NCBI RefSeq assembly: GCF_004349065.1
Contig: NZ_SMKZ01000048.1
Location: 1-54,344 of the forward strand
Source: Jiangella asiatica
Lineage (GTDB): Bacteria; Actinomycetota; Actinomycetes; Jiangellales; Jiangellaceae
Reading direction: 5' to 3'
DNA length: 54,344 nucleotides
Shown: piece after piece, positions 1 to 8,922 of the stretch
Layout: the number at the start of each line of letters is the position of its first letter
Numbering within the stretch: position 1 is the first letter of the stretch
The notes under the pieces: model-generated
What the model was told of the DNA's origin: nothing
Seen by the model: only the letters and a program-made list of their open reading frames with translations
Databases searched by the model: none
Program-made: the position numbers and the translations under genes

Positions 1-15
1 CCCCCGGGCCCTGTC

Positions 16-72
16 CGGTGATCATCAACGATTGAGCCTGCCTATGGCGTCACCAACCGTTGAGGATCACCG
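16..72. repeat. Palindromic repeat, family B, imperfect copy
   Basis: Inverted repeat with 19-nt arms at 16-34 and 54-72 and two mismatches. Its core, TGATCATCAACG, is shared with the perfect palindrome at 21540-21611. The stop codon of the neighbouring minus-strand membrane protein (42-44) lies in the loop, so the element covers the 3' end of that gene. It could act as a transcription terminator or be a REP-like dispersed element. Confidence 0.7.
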
Positions 73-1061
73 GGAACACCGCCCGCGGCCTCGTGCAGGC
101 TGGCCGCGTTCGCACGGTCCCCGCGCACCCGGGCACCGAGCGCCGCCAGCAGCAGCCCGCCCACGACCCAGGAGCCCAGCACCAGGAGGGCCTGGCCGGA
201 CCCGGCACCGTCGAAGTAGGCCGTCGAGCGCAGCAGAGTGCCGCCGGCACCGGGCGGGAGGAGCTGACCCAAGGCGCCCCAGCCGGACGGCAGCAGCTCC
301 GGCGACGACGTGACCCCGGACAGTGGGTTGCCCAGCAGCAGCACCACTGCCGCGCCCAGGCCGGCGCCCGGGTGACCCAGCAGCGCGTTCAGGCCGATGA
401 GCCCGATCGACGTCGCACCGAGCGTGAGCGCGAACGCGCCGGCGTTGGCCAGCCAGTTGCCGTCCAGGACGCCGAGCCACGTCTGCATCACGAGCACCGC
501 GACGGTCCCGCCGCCGAGCGCCGCGACGGTGGCGCCGACCAGCCGTCGCCCGACACCCGGCACCACGAAGCTCATCGCCGCGCCGATCGCGATGCCGGCC
601 AGGACCATCGGCAGGGCGCCGGAGCTGAACCCGGCGCCGCGGGGATCGTCCTGCGGCAGCGGCACGACGTCCTCGACGGCGGCCGTCGGCGCCTCGCCGC
701 CACCGGACTGCGCCGCGAGCTCGGCGGCCACCCCCTGCAACAGCTGGGCCACCAGTGGCCCCGCCGCCGACGCGGTCAGTACCTGGGGCGGCCCGGCGGG
801 ATCGAGCAACACGGCGCCGTAGACGTCGCGGTCCTCGATCGCCTCGCGTGCCGCCGCCTCGTCGTCAACCTGCGACACGTCGAAGGCGTCGGGCATGGCC
901 GCGGACAGCTGCTCCTCGACCTGGCCGACCGCTTCCGGCGAGCCGGCGACGGCGATCGGCACGTCCCGTGGCGCCACCTCCGAGTTCGGCCAGACGAACG
1001 CGGTGACCAGCACGCCGATCATGAGTGACAGGCCGAGCGCGATGCCGATGACCCTGCGCAT
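42..1061 (-). CDS. ABC-2/DUF3533-like membrane transport protein
   Basis: The 339-aa protein has one N-terminal membrane helix (about residues 4-24), an extracytoplasmic domain to about residue 145, and then about six hydrophobic segments. This order is typical of ABC-2 type permeases and YhgE/Pip or DUF3533 proteins, which are often linked to export of drugs or lipids. The ATG is preceded by GGAGGA at good spacing. It diverges from a TetR gene, and a palindromic operator lies 16 bp upstream of the start, so repression by that TetR is likely. No ATPase gene is beside it. The fold is inferred from topology; the substrate is unknown. Confidence 0.6.
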   Translation of the reverse strand: MRRVIGIALGLSLMIGVLVTAFVWPNSEVAPRDVPIAVAGSPEAVGQVEEQLSAAMPDAFDVSQVDDEAAAREAIEDRDVYGAVLLDPAGPPQVLTASAAGPLVAQLLQGVAAELAAQSGGGEAPTAAVEDVVPLPQDDPRGAGFSSGALPMVLAGIAIGAAMSFVVPGVGRRLVGATVAALGGGTVAVLVMQTWLGVLDGNWLANAGAFALTLGATSIGLIGLNALLGHPGAGLGAAVVLLLGNPLSGVTSSPELLPSGWGALGQLLPPGAGGTLLRSTAYFDGAGSGQALLVLGSWVVGGLLLAALGARVRGDRANAASLHEAAGGVPGDPQRLVTP

Positions 1062-1076
1062 GATTTCCTCCGCAAT

Positions 1077-1094
1077 AAAACGAACAATCGTTCT
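1077..1094. promoter_or_regulatory. TetR operator, site 1
   Basis: AAAACGAACAATCGTTCT contains the 14-bp inverted repeat AACGA-N4-TCGTT. Read on the opposite strand, site 2 (1126-1143) matches it at 15 of 18 positions. It lies just upstream of the membrane protein start at 1061, where a bound repressor would block that promoter. Confidence 0.7.
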
Positions 1095-1125
1095 CTAATA
1101 CTCTCGCTGGCGCCTGGAGCTGTCA

Positions 1126-1143
1126 AGAACGGGCGTTCGTTTT
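1126..1143. promoter_or_regulatory. TetR operator, site 2
   Basis: AGAACGGGCGTTCGTTTT is the inverted counterpart of the site at 1077-1094, with the two centres 49 bp apart. It ends 5 bp before the GTG start of the tetR gene, as expected for autorepression. Confidence 0.7.
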
Positions 1144-1148
1144 ACAAT

Positions 1149-1790
1149 GTGAGCATGCCCCGTGTCTCCGACGCCCATCTCGCTGCCCGCCGCCAACAGA
1201 TCCTCGAGGCGGCCTGGCGCTGTTTCGCCCAGCAGGGTTTCCATGCCACGTCCATGCAGGACGTGTTCGCCGAGTCAGGGCTGTCGGCGGGCGCGGTCTA
1301 CCGGTACTTCCCCAGCAAGGCCGACCTGGTACGCACCACCGCCGAGGGCATCGCCGGCATCGCCGACGAAGTGTTCCACGAGATGATGGACAGCGATCCC
1401 TGTCCCTGGCCGGACGAAGCACTGCGCCGCGTCATCACCTACATCCAAGAGCTGGTCACCGACGACGGCACCGACCGCACCAAGGTCGCGCTGCACGTGT
1501 GGTCCGAGGCCCTGCGCAACCAGGAGATCAACGGGATCGTCACCTCGATCGCCGACCGGCTGATCGCCCGCTGGGTGGAGCTGGCCGAACGCTGGCGCGC
1601 CGTGGGGTACGTGCCGGCCGACGCCGACGCGCAGAAGATCGGGCGCACACTCTACGGCGTCATGATCGGCTTCGTCGCGCAGCGGCACCTGTTCGGCCTG
1701 CGGGCCGAGGACTACGCCGACGGCTTCAGCTCGATCACCACGACGGGACACCCGGCCTCAGTCGCGGAAGTCGCCGGCGGCGATGCGTAG
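1149..1790 (+). CDS. TetR/AcrR family transcriptional repressor
   Basis: A 213-aa regulator. The N-terminal helix-turn-helix (about residues 14-60) contains the typical FAESGLSAGAVYRYFPSK stretch, and the C-terminal two thirds form the ligand-binding dimerisation domain. The GTG start at 1149 is used; an in-frame ATG two codons later is possible. It diverges from the membrane transport protein at 42-1061, and twin palindromes fill the 87-bp gap, so it most likely represses both itself and the transporter until a ligand binds. The last 33 bases overlap the 3' end of the convergent MarR gene. The ligand is not evident from sequence. Confidence 0.9.
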   Translation: MSMPRVSDAHLAARRQQILEAAWRCFAQQGFHATSMQDVFAESGLSAGAVYRYFPSKADLVRTTAEGIAGIADEVFHEMMDSDPCPWPDEALRRVITYIQELVTDDGTDRTKVALHVWSEALRNQEINGIVTSIADRLIARWVELAERWRAVGYVPADADAQKIGRTLYGVMIGFVAQRHLFGLRAEDYADGFSSITTTGHPASVAEVAGGDA

Positions 1791-2264
1791 GCCACGCAAC
1801 AGGTCGAACACCAGCTTTCGCTCGTCGTCGCCGAGTGCGCGCAGCCCGAACTCGGCCTCCATGAGCTCGGTCGTCACGCGGTCGACGGCGTCGCGGCCGG
1901 ACTGGGTGATGCGGGCCAGCGTGCCGCGGCCGTCGCGCGGGTTGGGCTCGCGAGTGACGAAACCGGCCGTCTCCAGCCGCTGGATGGTGTTGGTGACGCT
2001 GGTCGGGTGCACCATGAGCCGCTCCCCGATCTTGGCCATCGGCAGCGCACCGGTGCGGCTGAAGCTCAACAGCACCAGCGCCTCGTAGCGGGCGAACGTC
2101 AGCCCGTACGGCCGGCAGATGCGGTCGAACTCACCGATCAGCAGCTGCTGCACGCGCATGATCGACGTGGCCGCGGCCATGGCGTCGGAGGGCCCGAAGC
2201 GGTCACGCCAGATCGACGCGGCACGCTCGATCGGGTCGAAGTCCAGGTCCAGTGGCTCCGCCAT
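1758..2264 (-). CDS. MarR family transcriptional regulator
   Basis: This 168-aa protein has the MarR winged-helix layout: a dimerisation helix, then a recognition helix and wing around residues 75-125 (IGERLMVHPTSVTNTIQRLE, then REPNPRDGRGTLARIT). It is probably a dimeric repressor of stress or efflux genes. It is transcribed alone, overlaps the convergent tetR gene by 33 bp at its 3' end, and shares no obvious operator with its neighbours. The target genes are not evident. Confidence 0.9.
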   Translation of the reverse strand: MAEPLDLDFDPIERAASIWRDRFGPSDAMAAATSIMRVQQLLIGEFDRICRPYGLTFARYEALVLLSFSRTGALPMAKIGERLMVHPTSVTNTIQRLETAGFVTREPNPRDGRGTLARITQSGRDAVDRVTTELMEAEFGLRALGDDERKLVFDLLRGLRIAAGDFRD

Positions 2265-2402
2265 GAGCAGTCAGCCTCGCACAAGCGTCGGGTCCAGCAC
2301 CAAGCACCAACTCCCACCTGTCAATGTCCGCTCTGGACCGACGACTCCAGGGGACTTCCGGCCCCCTGTCGTCGACGGTAGTGCATGACCCGACACGGGA
2401 CC

Positions 2403-3101
2403 CTAGTAGACGTCGTAGCGCCGACGAGCGGAGACGGCCTGCCGTGAGCGCGGGTGGTCGGGCCGGCGCGGGTTCGGCTTCTTCGGCTCCTCAGCCGCCG
2501 GCGCGGACGCACCGGTGGCCTCGCGGCGCAGCGCATGGATGACCCGGGCCACGTCGGCCGGGCGCGGGATGTAGGTGATGTCGCGCACGCCCTGCTCCTG
2601 GGCGGCGTTCTCCAGCACCAGGTGGCCGGAGAAGAACGGGCGCAGCCACCATGGGCGCTCGACGGTGATGTCGAGCAGCCGGACGATCTCCATCTCAGCC
2701 TCTTTGAGGGTGAACAGCCCCCAGACCCGGAAGACCCGGGAGTCGGTGACGACGAACCGGTCACGGGAGATGTACAACGACTTGATCAACGTGTACCCGA
2801 GCAGACCGACCGCGCCGGCCAGCGGCAGCCAGGCGATCCGCGCCTCGATGAACGGCGTGGCCACCAGCAACACCAGCCCGCCCAGGGCGGCCAGCGCCGG
2901 CAGCGCGTAGAGGACCAGGCTGTGCTTGCACTCGGCGACGATCTCCTCGCCGGCCACGAGCTTCCGCTTGACCAGCCGGTGCCCGAACCACGACGTGAAG
3001 TTGCGCCAGAACAGCCGGATCAGGCCGTCCTCGGCCACCCGGTCCAGCCAACGGACGAAACCGTCAGTGAGACCGTCGACCGTCCGGCGCGGGGTCCACA
3101 T
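2403..3101 (-). CDS. PH-domain (bPH2) membrane protein
   Basis: A 232-aa protein with two adjacent hydrophobic segments (about residues 62-105) followed by a bacterial pleckstrin-homology domain (SLYISRDRFVVTDSRVFRVW onward, about residues 108-185) and a basic, proline-rich tail. Such proteins are anchored at the membrane with the PH domain in the cytoplasm; the role is unknown. It sits 9 bp downstream of a 50-aa membrane protein gene and is probably translated from the same transcript. No strong ribosome binding site precedes its ATG, which suggests coupling. Confidence 0.8.
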   Translation of the reverse strand: MWTPRRTVDGLTDGFVRWLDRVAEDGLIRLFWRNFTSWFGHRLVKRKLVAGEEIVAECKHSLVLYALPALAALGGLVLLVATPFIEARIAWLPLAGAVGLLGYTLIKSLYISRDRFVVTDSRVFRVWGLFTLKEAEMEIVRLLDITVERPWWLRPFFSGHLVLENAAQEQGVRDITYIPRPADVARVIHALRREATGASAPAAEEPKKPNPRRPDHPRSRQAVSARRRYDVY

Positions 3102-3110
3102 GGGCCCGAG

Positions 3111-3263
3111 CTAGAAGAGCTCGGTGAAGAACGTCATGACGGCGTCGAAGAAGTCCGCGATGCCGCCGCCGAGTTCGCCGAGCAGGTCGGCCAGGCCCTC
3201 CGGCTCGGTGAGCACGAAGTAGACCAAAAACGCGATGCCCAGGATGATGAGCGCTTTCCTCAC
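3111..3263 (-). CDS. Small single-pass membrane protein
   Basis: A 50-aa reading frame from GTG at 3263. It encodes MRKALIILGIAFLVYFVLTE, one hydrophobic helix, followed by an amphipathic, glycine-rich and acidic segment ending TFFTELF. An AAAGGA motif lies 8 bases upstream of the start. It precedes the PH-domain gene with a 9-bp gap, which points to a two-gene operon and possible physical partnership. No known domain is recognised. The start choice and codon bias support it as real; function is unknown. Confidence 0.65.
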   Translation of the reverse strand: MRKALIILGIAFLVYFVLTEPEGLADLLGELGGGIADFFDAVMTFFTELF

Positions 3264-3366
3264 TGCATCATCCTTTCGTACCGATGCGCGCGAACGGGGC
3301 CGCCGCGCGCGGTGCTTGAAGACTTTGTACCCCAGATTTGGTCGTGATCCCTAACGCCACGCCGGA

Positions 3367-4314
3367 TCATGACATCGCGGCGACGATCTTCTCCGCCGCC
3401 GTGTACGGGTCCTGCTCGCCGGCGACGACGCTGGCTGCCAGCTCGTCCAGGCGCGCGTCGCCGTGCAACCCCGCGAACCGGCGGCGCAGCCCCGTCAGGG
3501 CGATGGCCTCGATCTCGTCGCGGGCCCGCCGGACCCGGCGCCGGCCGGCCTCACCGCTGTCGGCCGACCACGACCGGTGCTTCTCGACGGCGTCGACGAC
3601 CTCGTCCAATCCCTCGCCGCGGGAGGCGACGGTGGTCAGGATCGGCTGGCGCCACGCGCCCGGCGGGTGCTCGGTCATCCGGACCGTGGCTCGCAGGTCA
3701 CGGACCACCTGGTCCGCGCCCTCGCGGTCGGCCTTGTTGACGACGAAGACGTCGCCCACCTCCAGGATGCCGGCCTTCGCCGCCTGCACGCCGTCCCCGA
3801 GGCCCGGCGCCAGCAGCACGACGGTGGTGTCGGCGAGCGCAGCGACGTCGACCTCGGACTGCCCGACGCCCACGGTCTCGACCAGCACGATGTCGCAGCC
3901 CGCGGCGTCGAGCACGCGGACCGCCTGCGGCGTGGCCCACGACAACCCGCCCAGGTGGCCGCGGGTGGCCATGGACCTGATGAACACGCCGGCGTCGGTG
4001 GCGTGCTCCTGCATCCGGACCCGGTCGCCCAGCAGCGCGCCGCCGGTGAACGGTGAAGACGGGTCCACGGCCAGCACTCCAACCCGCTCGTCACGCGCGC
4101 GGAATGCGCTGACCAGGGCCGACGTCGTGGTCGACTTGCCGACGCCGGGTGCGCCGGTGATGCCGACGACGAACGCGCCGCCGGCGTGCGGGGTGAGAAG
4201 CGCCGCCACCTCACGCAGCTCGGCCGAGCCGTTCTCGACCAGGGAGAGCAGCCTGGCGACCGCGCGCGGGTCGCCGTCGAGCGCCCGGGCGACGAGTTCG
4301 TCGACGGCCGTCAC
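3367..4314 (-). CDS. meaB: Methylmalonyl-CoA mutase-associated GTPase MeaB
   Basis: A G3E-family GTPase of 315 aa. Walker A GAPGVGKS is at residues 54-61, an ETVGVGQSE switch region follows, and VVNKADR is the guanine-specificity motif. MeaB chaperones adenosylcobalamin-dependent methylmalonyl-CoA mutase, gating cofactor loading and release. The GTG at 4314 is chosen because it overlaps the thiolase stop as GTGA; a longer N-terminal extension would lie inside the thiolase. It is the last gene of an epimerase-thiolase-meaB operon, consistent with propionyl-CoA catabolism. The mutase genes are not in this window. Confidence 0.93.
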   Translation of the reverse strand: MTAVDELVARALDGDPRAVARLLSLVENGSAELREVAALLTPHAGGAFVVGITGAPGVGKSTTTSALVSAFRARDERVGVLAVDPSSPFTGGALLGDRVRMQEHATDAGVFIRSMATRGHLGGLSWATPQAVRVLDAAGCDIVLVETVGVGQSEVDVAALADTTVVLLAPGLGDGVQAAKAGILEVGDVFVVNKADREGADQVVRDLRATVRMTEHPPGAWRQPILTTVASRGEGLDEVVDAVEKHRSWSADSGEAGRRRVRRARDEIEAIALTGLRRRFAGLHGDARLDELAASVVAGEQDPYTAAEKIVAAMS

Positions 4315-5480
4315 GGCACCCGCAGCACCAGGGCGTCGCCCTGGCCGCCGCCGCCACACAGCGCCGCCGCGCCGACCCCGCCGCCGCGCCGGCGCAGCTC
4401 CAGCGCCAGGTGGAGCGTGAGGCGCGCACCCGACATGCCGATGGGGTGCCCCACCGCGATGGCGCCGCCGTTGACGTTGACCCGCGCGGGGTCGAGCCCG
4501 AGCTCGCGGGTGCTGGCGATGCCGACCGCCGCGAACGCCTCGTTGATCTCGACCAGGTCGAGATCAACGGGGTCGATGCCCTCCTTGGCGCAGGCCGCCC
4601 GGATGGCCGCAGCCGGCTGGCTCTGCAGCGTGGAGTCCGGGCCTGCGACCACGCCGTGCGCGCCGACGTGCGCGATCGGGGTGACGCCGAGCTCGTCGGC
4701 CTTGGCCTCGCTCATGACAACGACCGCGCAGGCGCCGTCGGACAGCTGGGACGCCGAGCCGGCGGTGATGGTGCCGTCGGGACGGAAGCTGGGCCGGAGC
4801 CGGGCCAGCGTCTCGGCCGTGGTGTCGGCGCGGATGCCTTCGTCGCGGTCCACGACGAGAGGGTCGCCCTTGCGCTGCGCAACCTCGACCGGGACGACCT
4901 CGTCGGCGAACAGCCCGTTCTTCCACGCCGCGGCGGCCCGCTGGTGTGAGGCGGCGGAGAACTCGTCCTGCTCCTCGCGGGTGAGCGTGCGGTTGGCCGA
5001 CTCGGTCAGCGCACCCATGGCCTGGTCGGTGAAGATGTCGTAGAGCCCGTCGTAGGACATGTGGTCGAGCAGGGTGACGTCGCCGAACCTGTGGCCGGCG
5101 CGCGACCCGGGCAACAGGTGCGGCGCGTTGGTCATGGACTCCATGCCGCCGGCGACGACGACATCGAACTCGCCCGCGCGGATGAGCTGGGCAGCCAGCG
5201 CGATGGCGTCGATGCCGGACAGGCATACCTTGTTCACCGTGAGCGCCGGGACGGTCATCGGGACGCCGGCCTTGACCGCGGCCTGCCGGGCCGGGATCTG
5301 ACCGCAGCCGGCCTGCAGGACCTGGCCCATGATGACGTACTGGACCTGGTTGGCTGCCACGCCGGCCCGGTCGAGCGCGGCGGAGATGGCGAACCCGCCC
5401 AGATCGGTGGCGGAGAAGCCGGACAGCGAGCCCAGCAGCTTTCCGATCGGGGTCCGCGCCCCACCGGCGATGACGACCAT
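4311..5480 (-). CDS. Acetyl-CoA C-acetyltransferase (thiolase II)
   Basis: A 389-aa thiolase that condenses two acetyl-CoA to acetoacetyl-CoA, or cleaves it, in the cytoplasm. The nucleophile is Cys86 in NKVCLSG, His345 is in GHPIGMSG, and Cys375 in [10 protein letters not shown] is the general base. Length is normal for the family (about 390). The ATG at 5480 follows a GAGGAGG ribosome binding site. It lies between the epimerase (58-bp gap) and meaB (4-base overlap), so it is co-transcribed with methylmalonyl-CoA genes. Confidence 0.93.
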   Translation of the reverse strand: MVVIAGGARTPIGKLLGSLSGFSATDLGGFAISAALDRAGVAANQVQYVIMGQVLQAGCGQIPARQAAVKAGVPMTVPALTVNKVCLSGIDAIALAAQLIRAGEFDVVVAGGMESMTNAPHLLPGSRAGHRFGDVTLLDHMSYDGLYDIFTDQAMGALTESANRTLTREEQDEFSAASHQRAAAAWKNGLFADEVVPVEVAQRKGDPLVVDRDEGIRADTTAETLARLRPSFRPDGTITAGSASQLSDGACAVVVMSEAKADELGVTPIAHVGAHGVVAGPDSTLQSQPAAAIRAACAKEGIDPVDLDLVEINEAFAAVGIASTRELGLDPARVNVNGGAIAVGHPIGMSGARLTLHLALELRRRGGGVGAAALCGGGGQGDALVLRVP

Positions 5481-5538
5481 GCGTCCTCCTCTGTTTCCAG
5501 CCACTCCAACCGTAACCGGCCCTCTTGCCCCCCGGTCG

Positions 5539-5958
5539 TCAGGCCGGCTGCACCAGCTCGACCAGCACGCCGCCGGCGTCCTTGGGGTGCACGAAGTTGA
5601 CCAGCGAACCGCCGGTGCCGCGGCGCGCGGTGTCGTAGAGCAGCCGCAGTCCCTGCGCTCGCAGCGTGGCCGCGGCCGCCTCGACGTCGTCGACGCGGTA
5701 GGCCAGCTGCTGGATGCCGGGGCCTCGGGTGTTGAGGAACCGCGCGATCGGCGAGTCGGGGCGCAGCGGCGCGAGCAGCTGGATGCGGGGACCGTCGTCG
5801 CCGGCGCAGACGCGCAGCATCGCCTCGCGCACGCCCTGCTCCTCGTTGGCCTCCTCGTGCTCCACCTCCATCCCGAACTGCTCGCGGTACCACTCGACGG
5901 CGGCGTCGAGGTCCACGACGGCGATGCCGACGTGGTCGATCGTCGTGAACACGGCCAT
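5539..5958 (-). CDS. mce: Methylmalonyl-CoA epimerase
   Basis: A 139-aa vicinal-oxygen-chelate fold protein that interconverts (R)- and (S)-methylmalonyl-CoA. Metal ligands are visible as His in TIDHVGIAV near the N-terminus, the mid-protein GIQQLAYRV region, and Glu in VELVQPA at the C-terminus. The size matches the family. It is first in the operon with thiolase and meaB and diverges from the Scy/FilP-like gene. Its ATG at 5958 is the only start giving normal length; longer in-frame extension reaches into the divergent gene. Confidence 0.92.
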   Translation of the reverse strand: MAVFTTIDHVGIAVVDLDAAVEWYREQFGMEVEHEEANEEQGVREAMLRVCAGDDGPRIQLLAPLRPDSPIARFLNTRGPGIQQLAYRVDDVEAAAATLRAQGLRLLYDTARRGTGGSLVNFVHPKDAGGVLVELVQPA

Positions 5959-6315
5959 GCCCTGAAGATTACGGTGACGAGTCCAGTCGAAGAGATATCG
6001 ACGGATGTGTCCCAACCGGTGGTGAGTTCGCACTCGGGCAACTAACGTGAGCACCTTGGAGAGGCCAGACGTTGATCTCCTGAGGACGTGACTGCCCGAC
6101 CCCGACCAACCGAACCCCCCGAAAGCCGGCCAGCCCGCGGTGTGCGGACGTCCACCGCCATCGGCAGCGACGCGGAAGCGGAGTACTCTGCGTTGCACGC
6201 GAGGGGCTCGGCGTCCGTGACGGGGAAGACCCGGGCATAGCGCCTCGACGGAAATCGACCGAACCACAGACGTGTGCCGACACCACCGGTGGTCGCACCC
6301 CCGATGAGGGAGAAC
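5959..6315. other. Divergent intergenic region without a gene
   Basis: A 357-bp gap between the starts of mce (minus) and the coiled-coil protein (plus). No supported coding frame, tRNA or strong hairpin was seen. It must hold both promoters; none matches a consensus clearly enough to mark. Confidence 0.5.
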
Positions 6316-7584
6316 ATGAGCGAGGTAAGAGAAGTAGCGGTCAGGGAGACGGGCACGGACGGCCTGTCGATCTTCGACGGCTCGCCGACGGGCGGGTTCA
6401 CCATCGCGATGCGTGGCTACGACCGGGTCCAGGTCGAGCAGCACGTGCGGCAACTCGAGGCGACGCTCGCGCAGACGCGCGGCCGCGCCAATGAGCTGGA
6501 CAAGCAGGTCGTCCGGCTCCGCCAGGAGCTCGCCCAGGCCAGTACCGAGCTCCGTGAGGTCGAGCGTCCGTCGTACTCCGGGCTCGGAGCGCGCATCGAG
6601 CAGCTGCTCCGGCTCGCCGAGGAGCAGGCGAGCGAGCTCATCGCGCAGGCCGACGCCGAGGCCAGCGAGACCCGCGCCGAGGCTCAGGTGCTCGCCACCG
6701 AGCTGCGCACCGCGGCCGAGAACGAGGCCAGCGAGCTGCAGGCCAACGCCAAGCGCAGCGCCGACGAGCTCATCGACGAGGCCCGAGTCGAGGCCGAAGA
6801 GGTCAGGTCCGCGGCCAACCGCGAGGCGTCCAACCTGGTCGAGACCGCCAAGCGCGAGGCGGCCAAGGTCCGTTCCTCGATCGACCACGAGACGAGCGAG
6901 CGGCGGGCCCAGGCCGAGCGCGAGCTGAGCCGCATGCGCGCGGTCGCCGAGCGCGAGGTCACCGAGATGCGCGCCACCGCCAAGCGCGAGGTGGACGAGC
7001 AGCGGAACTCCGCGAAGCGCGAGGCCGAGTCCATGCGGGCCAAGGCCCAGGCCATCCTCGACGAGGCGCAACTCAAGGCCGAGAAGGAGAACACCGAGCA
7101 CGAGCTGCTGCTGGTCTCCAAGCGCGAAGAGCTCGAGCGCGAGATCAACGAGCGCTACGAGGCCTCCGTCGCCGAGACCCAGAAGCTGGTCAACGACGCC
7201 GAGAACCGTGCCGCCGACGCCGAGTCCCGCGCCGCCGCCGCCCACGAGCGCGCCGAGAAGGTCCGCCGCGAGGCCGACGAGCAGGCGAAGGCCCTCGTGG
7301 CCGGCGCCAAGCGCAACGCCGAGCAGCTGGTCGCCGAGGCCAAGGCGCACGCGGAGTCCATGGTCGGCGAGGCCAAGAGCGAGGCGTCCTCCACGCTCAC
7401 CGCGGCCAAGCGTGAGGTGGCCGAGCTCAACCGCCAGCGCGACAGCATCACCGCGCACCTCAGCCAGCTGCGCAGCCTGCTCGGTGGGGTCGCGCCGACC
7501 GACCCGGCGCCGGCCGTCGAGTCCGGCAAGTCCGACGACGTCGTCGACGCCGAACTGGTCGACGACCCCTCGCAGGACAAGTAG
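6316..7584 (+). CDS. Scy/FilP-like polar coiled-coil protein
   Basis: A 422-aa protein. Residues about 27-80 resemble a DivIVA N-terminal module (FTIAMRGYDRVQVEQHV) followed by a short coiled coil. From residue 110 to about 263 the sequence runs in 11-residue repeats of the type AVAEREVTEMR, ATAKREVDEQR, NSAKREAESMR, and further hendecads occur near 320-385. The C-terminus is acidic. As I recall, Scy and FilP, polarisome and cytoskeleton proteins of Streptomyces, lie beside mce, thiolase and meaB; here only one such gene is present. The ATG at 6316 follows GAGGGAG. Likely role: scaffold at growing hyphal tips; inferred. Confidence 0.8.
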   Translation: MSEVREVAVRETGTDGLSIFDGSPTGGFTIAMRGYDRVQVEQHVRQLEATLAQTRGRANELDKQVVRLRQELAQASTELREVERPSYSGLGARIEQLLRLAEEQASELIAQADAEASETRAEAQVLATELRTAAENEASELQANAKRSADELIDEARVEAEEVRSAANREASNLVETAKREAAKVRSSIDHETSERRAQAERELSRMRAVAEREVTEMRATAKREVDEQRNSAKREAESMRAKAQAILDEAQLKAEKENTEHELLLVSKREELEREINERYEASVAETQKLVNDAENRAADAESRAAAAHERAEKVRREADEQAKALVAGAKRNAEQLVAEAKAHAESMVGEAKSEASSTLTAAKREVAELNRQRDSITAHLSQLRSLLGGVAPTDPAPAVESGKSDDVVDAELVDDPSQDK

Positions 7585-7596
7585 GTCAGACACACC

Positions 7597-7642
7597 CGCG
7601 GGCGGGTGGCGCGAGCCGTCGGGCTCGGGCCACCCGCCCGCG
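7597..7642. terminator. Bidirectional intrinsic-type terminator
   Basis: A perfect 14-bp stem pairs 7597-7610 with 7629-7642, and an inner 5-bp stem pairs GAGCC (7613-7617) with GGCTC (7622-7626). It sits between the convergent coiled-coil and RidA genes. There is no long T tract, which is common for actinobacterial terminators. Confidence 0.75.
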
Positions 7643-7655
7643 AGTCGTGTCCGCG

Positions 7656-8123
7656 TCAGCTGGCGACGCGGACCATCGCCTCGACCTCGACCGGACTGCC
7701 GGTCGGCAGCTCCGCGACACCGATGGCGCTGCGCGAGGAGTGCCCGACCTCGTCCCCGAACACATGCTTCAGGTAGGCGGTCGCGGCGTCGGCCACCAGG
7801 TGCTGCTCGATGAAGCCGGGTGCGCTGGCCACGAAGACGGTGATCTTGACGACGGCGGTGACGGCCTCCAACGTGCCCAGCTCGCCCCGGATCGCCTCCA
7901 CCACGTTGGCCATGCACCGCCAGGCGCACGCCCGCGCCGTCTCCAGGTCCACCTGGTCGCCGACCCGCCCGCTGGCGATGAGCGCGCCGTCCGGTCCCAC
8001 CGCGGTCTGCCCGGACGTGACAAGCAGGTCGCCGTGCCGCCGGGTCATGGCGAGCGTGGGCCGGGTGGGCGGTGCGGGCGGCGGGGTGGCCGGTGCGGAC
8101 GCGTGCCGGTCGTCGCTGGTCAC
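7656..8123 (-). CDS. RidA family protein
   Basis: A 155-aa member of the RidA/YjgF/UK114 family, trimeric cytoplasmic enamine/imine deaminases. The family core is visible in HGDLLVTSGQTAVGPDG and the C-terminal GVAELPTGSPVEVEAMVRV. The N-terminal 25 residues are proline/alanine-rich and probably disordered. The GTG at 8123 has AGAGGAG five bases upstream. It lies 31 bp after the alpha/beta hydrolase gene and is probably the last gene of the two-component operon, although its function need not relate to signalling. Confidence 0.88.
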   Translation of the reverse strand: MTSDDRHASAPATPPPAPPTRPTLAMTRRHGDLLVTSGQTAVGPDGALIASGRVGDQVDLETARACAWRCMANVVEAIRGELGTLEAVTAVVKITVFVASAPGFIEQHLVADAATAYLKHVFGDEVGHSSRSAIGVAELPTGSPVEVEAMVRVAS

Positions 8124-8154
8124 GAAGGCTCCTCTGGATTCTGGATGCGCGGGA

Positions 8155-8922
8155 TCAGGTACGGGGCAGATCCTGCCAGGTGTCCAGGACACCATGTACG
8201 GCGGCGGCCACCGCGTCGGGGTTCTCGACCGCGCTGAGGTGCCCGGCCGCCGCGATGACGTGCACCTGCGTGAATGACTGGAACGCCGCTGCCATGGCCC
8301 GCGCGTCGTCCTCACCGGCCAGCGTGTCCTCGGCGCCGACGACCACGGCACCCGGCACGCCGGCGGCGCTCGCCGTCCGCAACGTGTCGAACGACGCCGG
8401 ACGCGCGGCCATCGCGCGCTGCGCCCAGGCGACCCCCCGGGGCCGGGCCGCGTCCAGCCACGCCGACACCCGGGCGACGATGGCGGGCCGCTCCCGCCGT
8501 GTGGTGTCGCCGAGCAGCGTGTCGACCATCGGGCGCAGCGTCCTGGTGCCGTGCTGGAGCACCGCGGCGGCAATCCGCTCGCGGTTGACGCGTGCCTCGC
8601 CGGTGTCCGCGCTGGCCTTGGTGTCCATGAGGACCACCCCCGCGACCCGGCCGGGGTGCCGGCGCAGCATCGCCATGGTGACGTAGCCGCCCATCGACAG
8701 CCCGCCGACCACGGCGCGCTCGACGCCCTCGCGGTCCAGCAGCTCGGCGACGTCGTCGGCGTACCGGTCGATCGTCGGCTGCTCGCCGCCGGGTTCGGGC
8801 GCGGTGCCGAAGCCGCGCAGGTCCGGCCGGATCACCCGGACCCCGGGCAGCCGCTCGACGACGCCGTCGTACATGACCGAGGACACCGGGAACGCGTGCA
8901 GCAGCACCAGCGGAAGGCTCAC
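8155..8922 (-). CDS. Alpha/beta fold hydrolase
   Basis: A 255-aa hydrolase. The nucleophile elbow is GLSMGG (Ser about residue 96), the acid is probably in GAEDTLAG, and the catalytic His is in AAGHLSAVE near the C-terminus. The HAFPVSS stretch near the N-terminus supplies the oxyanion hole. It is likely a cytoplasmic esterase or lactonase; the substrate cannot be named. The GTG start overlaps the stop of the histidine kinase gene as GTGA, so it is translationally coupled to the two-component system. Confidence 0.88.
   Translation of the reverse strand: MSLPLVLLHAFPVSSVMYDGVVERLPGVRVIRPDLRGFGTAPEPGGEQPTIDRYADDVAELLDREGVERAVVGGLSMGGYVTMAMLRRHPGRVAGVVLMDTKASADTGEARVNRERIAAAVLQHGTRTLRPMVDTLLGDTTRRERPAIVARVSAWLDAARPRGVAWAQRAMAARPASFDTLRTASAAGVPGAVVVGAEDTLAGEDDARAMAAAFQSFTQVHVIAAAGHLSAVENPDAVAAAVHGVLDTWQDLPRT

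Noticed and set aside
60-1028. 322-codon plus-strand frame opposite the first gene
   Set aside because: Gln/Arg/His-rich composition typical of an antisense frame in GC-rich DNA; no start signal or domain.
5539-7929. Very long minus-strand frame of 796 codons
   Set aside because: Most of it is the antisense of the coiled-coil gene; only its last 139 codons (mce) show family features and a sensible start.
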